The notes beneath the pieces were generated by a model. It did not search any database. It worked only from the letters and a program-made list of their open reading frames with translations, and had not been told where the DNA came from. The position numbers and the translations under genes are program-made. A DNA stretch of 64,000 bases from Vermamoeba vermiformis (taxonomy: Eukaryota > Tubulinea > Echinamoebida): the NCBI GenBank assembly GCA_045837725.1, contig JBEWZL010000102.1, forward strand, positions 354,178 through 418,177, read 5' to 3'. How positions within the stretch are numbered: the stretch's first letter is position 1; the number at the start of each line of letters is the position of its first letter. Positions 57,336-64,000 of the stretch are shown here, piece after piece.

Positions 57336-60300
57336 ATGTCTGGTCCTAGAACAAAATCTGCAACATTTCAGCGACGTTTTAAGTGGTGCACCACAATGTC
57401 TAAGTACGCTAAAAGGCAGATAGAAAAACAGCAGTCCGATAATAGGCATCGTGGCGGATCTGTCGATATTTTTGAAGAGGATGTTGACAGTGACGAGTTT
57501 GCTATCGACTCTGAAGACTCGGAAGAAGAGATTAAGAAAGTACATAAAAAGAGCTTCGGAAAAATTAAATTAGATCAACCTTCTGACGTTGTTGGCTGGG
57601 GTAAGCGAATTTAATCAAAATTATTTTCGTTCTTGTCTTTTTCCATCCGACGTGATTTTTATCGAAATTATATGCTATGTATATAGCAACACGATCATAA
57701 TATTAGTTTGCACGAAGAATGCACGCTAAATTATTTTTTGACAGACAAAACCAGATTGAGCATTGCCGAAAAAGGAGGTAAGCGTTTGTGTGGCTAATTA
57801 TCGTTGATTAATTCATATGTATAATAAATAATTATAACAGGATTTGGAGCCTCGCTAGTTTCACTTTTGAACCACAATTCAGCTCAAGTTAAAGATCTCA
57901 CCAACGCTGCTATCTCATCCTTAAACATTACAGGTAAAATACCAAAAGTACTATTTTTAGGGTGCCGGAAATATTATCGAAGAATTTTCGAAATGGAGCC
58001 GTAACGGATGTCAACAAAATTACTAAAAATTTAAATTTGTCAGAGGAAGGCGTGATCACCATCAAATCGCTCGAAGGCCTCATTCCTATATTTAAATTGG
58101 CCAAAATAGACGATGCTGAGGTCCAATGCAAAGCTGTCTGGGCTCTGGCCATTATTGCCAGCCAAAATGGTACGTGCATCTCGTTACAAAACCGCCAAAA
58201 ACCTACAATTAAGCCAAAATATTACGTTAGTCCCAAATAATATTATTTACAATAATTGTTTAATCGGATTGTATTTTTAAGACGGATCTTATAATTTAAT
58301 AACTTTTTCTTCATTACTCACCACTCGTTATTTTTAGGCGGAAATTTGCGTCTATTTAATCTCAAAGGCAGCTGGTTACTTTTGAAGCGCCTATCATTCT
58401 CTCACAACACCGCGACTCAATGGGGCATTGCAAATATTGTCGGACACATGGCCTTATACGGTACGACGATATTCTCGAGTCTAAACATAGCACCATATTA
58501 ATATACAATAGGCCCTAATCTCCCACAAATGGTCGAAAAAGGTGTCGTGCAAATGCTCAAAGTTTTTTCAACGAGTGAAAGTTTGTACGTGCGCAGATCT
58601 GCAATGAATGCCTACGCCCTGTTGAGCTCTGATGGTACGACCTATATAATGATTATATAGTAGGTGCCTAATACTATTTAATGCATAGCTAAGAATGCTG
58701 CTATTCTCGCACAAGACGGCGGAATTGATTTCGTAATGACACAACTCAAATACAACGACCTCGAACTTCAACGTGCAGTCGTGCATTGTATTGCGAACAT
58801 TGCTAATGCTGGTACGTCTAATCTATTACTCTTCATCTATGCTGTAGTTGTCACAACGAATGTTCAAATTGTGACACGTGTCAAGCACGAAGTTGAATTT
58901 GACCGGGTTGACACGTGTCACATTCTTTCTCGTACCGCGTAGGAAATATTTTGCACGTGAATGTACCTTACAAACTCATTTTATCGTTCACATAATATAA
59001 CTATCATAATTTTTTACGAAAGTGGAATTGACGTGTTGCAATTTCTAGGCGATGTATGGCAAGAGGAAATCGTCAAATGGAACGGCATTGAATTGCTACA
59101 ACATTTGCTGCAAAACAAAGACTGGATCTTGCAACAAACTGCCGCGCTGTGCTTGTGTCGCTTGACCTCGAATCGTACGTGACACTTTCAATGACACTTT
59201 TGACATCTTTTTTGACATTTGTACTACCAGCTCTTGTGTGCAAGGAATTCTGCACCCGAGGTTCGTTTGAAGTGCCGTTTGAATTGCTCGTGATTGAAGA
59301 TTTGGATCTAAGACTGAGTCTCGTGACTACGATCAATAACTTGGCCCAACACACCTCGTGTCGTGACCGAATGTTAGCGAGCATTGAGATCAGCAAGAAG
59401 ACTAAAGAGACTGATAATTTGGCCTTTTTGATTCAATTGATTCGCAACACCGAAGATCATGACATTCAACGCGAGTGTCTCGGTGCCGTGAAACAATTGC
59501 ACCCCGAGTTCTTTGACCGTAAGTCGAGATTTCCTTATTTGGTATAACCACGTGACTAACATTGCCGGTCTCTCATAGCTGCATTGTACGCAGCCGCACA
59601 GCTACAAATGCTGGACTCGATGGCCTCGAGCGAAGATGACGATGAAGATGTCAAGCCAAAGGTATCCAAACGTGAATTGAAACGTGTGGAGAGCAAGAAG
59701 GAAGCTAGAAAGAGCGATAAGAAGGCAAAGGACAAAGATAAGAAGGATGACACGAAAGGTAAAGTTAACTGCATAGTCGTAGCATTGAATTAACATTAAC
59801 GTACTGATTGCTTCTTAGCGAAAAAAGATCGTGCCCTGCGAGTGCGACAACAAATCAGCAATTTCTTCTCGACAGACAAAAAACTCTCGCAAGACGCGTT
59901 AGCGAGACTGTTGCAACACGCGTCATCTGTCACGCGCACTGGTGACAAGAAGACGGACTTTATTAAGGTTATGTTGGCGCTTATTCAAGAAGACAAGAGC
60001 CACGGTGTTCAAAAGCAAGCTATAATCGGCATTAGAAGGTTGGCAAAACGAGGTATGACACTTTGTGACACGTGTCAACATGTCACTTCAGACTGGTCTG
60101 ACACTCTTGGCAGGCACCAAATCCAAATCGCTCGTGCGTCACTCTGGAGCCGTTGAGATCTTAATTGACGTCGTGAAGTCTGACAAAAAGCCTCGCTCTG
60201 TGTTGTCCGTGGCATTGCGTACTTTGTCGTACTTGATCACGACCGTTAAGGATCAGAACAAGATCAGAGAATCATCTTTATTTCCTTATTTGGTTAATAT

Positions 60301-61539
60301 TGCCGAGAGCTCTCCTTCCGACAAGATACGTCAGAATGCCATTAAGCTCATTTTCAAGGCCATCTTTGACAATGGTACGCATCAAATCTTTGAAATTTCG
60401 TGTGACTCGAGGCTGACTTGTCGTTCTAGCCACATCACAATTCGCGATGAGAAATGCAGGAGGCTTGAAATTGGTGCAAAATATCTTGAACAGCCCTGCC
60501 CTCGACACGTACTACCAATCACTTGCGTGCCGCGTAATATCTGGATTCAGCTACAGCAATGGTACGTCGCTCATGCACTTTATTTCTATTACATTGTTCT
60601 GGTCCTAATTGTTTTTGTTGCAGCCACTATTCAGAAACAAATCGTTGAGATGGGTATCTTGGACAAATTGATCGAGATTGTGCGCAGCTCTCCATCGGTC
60701 ATGTTATTGTACAGATCAATCGACGCCATCCATGCCTCGTGCTTCAATAACAGTACGTCGATAAGAATGCATTTCCAAATTAGGAAAGTCAAATGCTAAT
60801 TTAATTTTTTCACGTCAGACACGAACAAGGAATTAGTGCTGCACAGCGGTGGCATCGAACAAATCATCGCACTGCTCGACGAGAATGAAAGCACTAATGT
60901 GCCCAATGTGCTTTTGTCGTGCGTTTTGTCGTGCTTGTCCGCATTAGCTGACGGCAATCGTAAGTGGTCCATGATGTTTGCAAGCCTCAGTATTAACCTT
61001 GAAATGCTTAGCTGAGATCCAAAAGTACATCTACGAGAAGAATGTGCTGCACTTGCTCGGTTCACAGCTTCAAAAAGATGACGCGAGTTTGTTAGGACAT
61101 GCGACACGATGTCTCATGGACTTGCTCAAGAACAACGGTACGGACCTTGATACTATAGCTATTCACTATACTTATGCTTATCCAATGCTCTGTAGTGGTT
61201 ATGCAAGAGGCACTGGCGAAAAGCAACGAAAAAATTCTCGAAAAGATTGTCGAGTTGCTGGATTCAGAAAACCAAGGCGTGCAACAGAATTGTGTGGCAT
61301 TGTTGGCGTTGCTTGCACGCATTGAAGGTTCGTTTTTTTATTCCAACATGAACACTGCTTCTTCACGCACTCGTCCAGTACTCACAATTATGTTTTTTAT
61401 AGAGGGTCACAAGAGAATTCTCGAGACCGACTTCAAACGCCGCTTATTGGCCCTACTTCAAACAAACAACGTAGAGATGCGCCAGCTGGCAGAAGTGTGC
61501 TTAAGACTGTTGTCCAATGTGGCTGACGAATCTTTTTAG
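57336..61539 (+). CDS. Armadillo-repeat protein
   Basis: Intron-rich gene with about 16 exons, roughly 950 aa. A basic/acidic N-terminus (YAKRQIEKQ; EDSEEEIKKVHKK) precedes a long array of ~42-residue armadillo repeats. Examples are LEGLIPIFKLAKIDDAEVQ with CKAVWALAIIASQNG, AAILAQDGGIDFVMTQL, GIELLQHLLQNKDWILQQ, GGIEQIIALLDENES and EKIVELLDSENQGVQQNC. A Lys/Glu/Asp-rich insertion (about 59630-59760) splits the array. Many repeats are encoded by a single exon, with introns falling at Asn/Gly-type repeat ends. ARM arrays bind extended peptides; the partner is unknown. The junction from the exon ending at 57933 to the frame resuming at 57962 does not keep phase, so one splice site or base is uncertain. 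Confidence 0.75.
58872..58920. promoter_or_regulatory. Paired intronic palindromes TGACACGTGTCA (copies 4 and 5)
   Basis: Two exact copies of the 12-mer, at 58872-58883 and 58909-58920, lie 25 bp apart in one ARM-gene intron. Confidence 0.5.
60066..60077. promoter_or_regulatory. Intronic palindrome TGACACGTGTCA (copy 6)
   Basis: Exact 12-mer near the start of an ARM-gene intron, followed by ACATGTCAC. The equivalent site at 6170 is followed by AACTTGTCAC, so the conserved unit may be longer than 12 bp. Confidence 0.5.
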
Positions 61540-61905
61540 ATAAAGAAAGAGGTGTAAGTAACGAAATCTCGTTTGTGCTTGCTGGCTCTAAACAGGTGCA
61601 CAAGCACGCCGTACGGCGGATCCGCTTATCAGCAGTTTTCACAAATTTGTGAGCAGCGACATTTTCTTTGGAGAAGTTCCCAGCCCGTACAATCTGACGC
61701 CGATCTATCCGCTTATCACCAACTTCCATGAGCAAGTAGCCGACCTTATATTCTCAACGTAAGTATTGCGAAAACGTCACTGAAATATTGTTGTTGGTGC
61801 ACATCTTCGAGCACAAAATTGTTGAACAACTAGCAAGGCGTTTTGTTGCTGAGTTCGGCCTACAATGACACGGCGAAAATTTTGTTGAGGATCGCATCAA
61901 CGCCA
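61540..61905 (+). other. Unassigned exon-like stretch after the ARM gene
   Basis: Between an AG at about 61596 and a GTAAGT at about 61760 there is an open stretch reading SSFHKFVSSDIFFGEVPS and ITNFHEQVADLIFS. It could be an alternative 3' exon of the ARM gene or part of another gene. No family is recognised. Confidence 0.25.
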
Positions 61906-61978
61906 GCCCGCTTAGCTCAGTCGGTAGAGCGCACGGCTCTTAACCGTGTGGTCGTGGGTTCGAGCCCCACAGCGGGCG
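61906..61978 (+). tRNA. tRNA-Lys (CTT)
   Basis: A 73-nt cloverleaf without intron. The acceptor stem GCCCGCT pairs with AGCGGGC, and the discriminator is G. The D-arm includes AGCTCAGTCGGTAGAGC. The anticodon arm CACGG-CTCTTAA-CCGTG gives anticodon CTT (Lys, AAG codons). The T-arm is GTGGG-TTCGAGC-CCCAC. Internal A and B boxes (TAGCTCAGTCGG; GGTTCGAGCCC) fit a pol III promoter. A T-rich run starts a few bases beyond the 3' end and should terminate transcription. Confidence 0.97.
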
Positions 61979-61980
61979 TA

Positions 61981-61997
61981 TTTCTTTTTATTTTTTT
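61981..61997 (+). terminator. Pol III terminator of tRNA-Lys
   Basis: T-rich run (TTTCTTTTTATTTTTTTG) immediately after the tRNA. Runs of four or more T stop RNA polymerase III. Confidence 0.75.
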
Positions 61998-62295
61998 GTT
62001 TTGTCCTTTCTTGTGAAGCCTTCTTCTGGTTCCTGTTCCTATCAACGAGCTCTTTATTATTTCCCGAAGGTATGCCAACAACATGTGTTTTTTCCATTGC
62101 GCTACGAAAAGGACCCGAACATGAGGAAGCGAACGGAGATGCGATCCATGGTAGCTTATAACACCGCAAGCGTTGTCGGAAAAGAGTTTGGTCGGGAAAC
62201 GATCAAACCAAGTGCAAAGACCCGCCAAATCTCCATGGCCACCAATTTTTGCTGCAAAGAAGTTTATTCTAATTCTGATTCTTGATCTCTGCACC
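61998..62295. other. Spacer between tRNA and kinase-like gene
   Basis: Short open frames of up to 94 codons cross it without motifs. It holds the promoter or leader of the gene starting at 62296. No separate gene is supported. Confidence 0.35.
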
Positions 62296-64000
62296 ATGGC
62301 TAATAGTTCAGCATTTGATACATCACCAGTAACTGTTGGTAAATATAACGAATTTTAATATTATTATGATCCTTCCTTGTAAATTACTAATTTTAAATCC
62401 AGGTGATCGGCCAAACGCTGCTTTAATAGCAGAGGAAATCAAAAATAACGCCCCCAATTGGGCTGAAGCGATGAAAATACCCTTTTGGAAAGCCTTAAGC
62501 AAGCAAACAACAAAAGATAATGCTTATAAAAGGTACCGTCGTTCCTTTGTGCTCATCTGACCAGACTGCAGCGTTGAGGAGTTTTTTGCTCGAAAGAAAA
62601 TAAAGCCTTCGTGGATCAAGCTCGATCGTCTTTGTGAAGGACAAATGTGCGGATTTTTTGGATACAAAGGTTGTCTCTTGTCCAAGCTTTGGGACACAGT
62701 TCAAGAGGTCCACAAATTCCTCAACACCGTTTCAGAGGTACCTCAGCCATTACAATTAACATCATTATCAACTAGCATATTGTTAGGAAGTTAGCAGACC
62801 AGACAAATCTGCAAAAGAGGTGCGACAAGCGCTTTCAGAGCACGTAGAAATGTTAGTAGTAAGTGTTGACTTAGGGCAGAATTGAGATTCAGCTATATTA
62901 ATTGTGACTGTGTTAGCCACCTCTGCTGCTTGACTTGTTCCCACACGACTTTGAGTGGCACTTACAATCACTGTACATGGATCTGGCAACTCCAAACAAC
63001 ACAGAAGTTCTCTCTTCCATTTTCTATCGTTACTTTAAATATTCGTTTCCCTTCACCAGGTATTGCAATCACAAATGATTCATAATATTTGTTTTCTGAC
63101 CAGTTGAATGCAGCAACAAATCAATGTGTTTTCCCACACAAGCTCTAGCTGAAGATCAGGGACCAGATCTGGAGTTGTATGCAGAAGAAGGCAAGAACAA
63201 TACCATCTTCTTGGTTTGTGAATATGAAGATGTTGAGCACAAGAATCTGCTCAAGTTGATGGATACTCTACAGAGTGTGATTTTACAGAGGGTTCAGCAA
63301 TACCCATCTGCCAGCAACAATGCACTGGGTGTTCTTTGCAGAGGAAACAAAATGACAATGTTTCTTATGCTTTACAACCAGACCAGCAACGACTTTACTT
63401 GTTCCTTTCTTGCTGAAAACCAAACAGACTTGTATACAGCTTTGATTGACTTAGAGAACATCAGCACACTTCTGCACTGCAACATTGTGATAATGATTGC
63501 TGGCAAAACTTTATACTTGGGCCCAAGCCAGTGCCATGACACTGATCTGAATAACAATGAAAAGAATCAAAATACAAAGGATGAGAAGGAAGAAGAAAGG
63601 CATCAACAAGGTGGAATATTTGAGAAGCTCATAAGTGACAAACTGCAACAGCACAAGTACATTGTGCAAGAGATGCTCTCCACGAAAGTTTATCAGGTCT
63701 ACTTTAATGATCAAGACTACGTTGCTAAGGTACATACTTACTAGTAGTAGAAGAATGAATTCCTCCAAAACAATGCTAATTTGTCCTATTTTAGTTCTAC
63801 TTCACTTCAGAGGCAAAATCAAGGGAGGAATTAATATTGGAGAAGCTCAGCGACAAATTTTTGAAGCCAGTTGACAGCTTCAAGATTTCAGATGAGATTA
63901 GGTGTGTTATTTTTCCATACATTGAGAACTGTAGCTGGCTTAAGCGACATGAATTTGTCGAAGATGTACGATCAGTTCTACTCGCCCTTGCTGAGTTGCA
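62296..64000 (+). CDS. Protein-kinase-like gene, 3' end beyond the window
   Basis: First exons are 62296-62338, 62403-62532, 62572-62737 and 62788-about 62858 (start MANSSAFDTSPVTV; then DRPNAALIAEEIKNNAPNWA and SKLWDTVQEVHKFLNTVSE). One or more junctions between 62858 and 63100 are unresolved. From about 63103 a long frame runs ECSNKSMCFPTQALAEDQ, LELYAEEGKNNTIFLVCEYE and ISDKLQQHKYIVQEMLS, then VYQVYFNDQDYVAK. An intron leads into FYFTSEAKSREELILEKL and CVIFPYIENCSWLK. The YVAK lysine, the later Glu-rich helix and the hinge-like segment fit the N-lobe of a protein kinase fused to an orphan N-terminal region. Catalytic-loop motifs would lie past 64000. Confidence 0.5.

Noticed and set aside
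61912-62297. Minus-strand frames across the tRNA
   Set aside because: They include the familiar false translation of a tRNA gene (GARTHDHTVKSRAL). The tRNA explains the sequence.
1-64000. CRISPR array, prophage, operon or toxin-antitoxin system
   Set aside because: The DNA is plainly eukaryotic (spliced genes, pol III tRNA). No regularly spaced short direct repeats or bacterial gene clusters were seen.

Overview
This window is nuclear DNA from an intron-rich unicellular eukaryote. Genes are dense (roughly one per 2-3 kb), on both strands, and split by many short introns (mostly 50-100 nt, often starting GTACGT or GTAAGT). GC content is moderate. A cAMP-type (class E) GPCR, a DENND10 homologue, an Argonaute, GPI-type surface proteins and many lineage-specific paralogues point to an amoebozoan-like protist or an early-diverging fungus. 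The sequence alone does not settle which.

Layout. 0.3-6.8 kb: a SAP-domain (SARNP/Tho1-type) gene and a large BAH + DUF4211 chromatin gene. 7-11 kb: an accessory zone with two inverted copies of a ~660-bp dispersed repeat, gene-like fragments and a GC-rich patch. 11-19 kb: a divergent pair of secreted proteins, a small orphan ORF, a CYP51 relic, a myristoylated EF-hand protein, a beta-helix surface protein and the first member (A) of a four-gene orphan family. 19-28.5 kb: a second orphan ORF, two further full repeat copies, two duplicated cysteine-rich GPI-type proteins and an SLC25 carrier. 28.5-36.6 kb: a hypothetical gene, a 15-exon Argonaute with a degenerate PIWI active site, pirin and a TDP2-like phosphodiesterase. 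36.7-45.3 kb: orphan family member B, a type I membrane protein, a cAMP-receptor-like GPCR, a ZIP transporter, and members C and D in tandem. 46-50 kb: two secreted or membrane proteins. 50-57 kb: a tandemly duplicated, weakly F-box-like gene, with a 389-bp terminal-repeat insertion in one intron, and DENND10. 57-64 kb: an ARM-repeat gene, tRNA-Lys(CTT), and the start of a protein-kinase-like gene cut by the window edge.

The housekeeping-type genes (SARNP, BAH/DUF4211, SLC25, pirin, TDP2, ZIP, DENND10, ARM) share no pathway and no operon logic. The distinctive parts are the lineage-specific families, the composite repeat, and an exact 12-bp palindrome, TGACACGTGTCA, that recurs inside introns of unrelated genes. 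Exon boundaries were inferred by eye from splice consensus and reading-frame continuity. A few junctions do not close in frame and are flagged.
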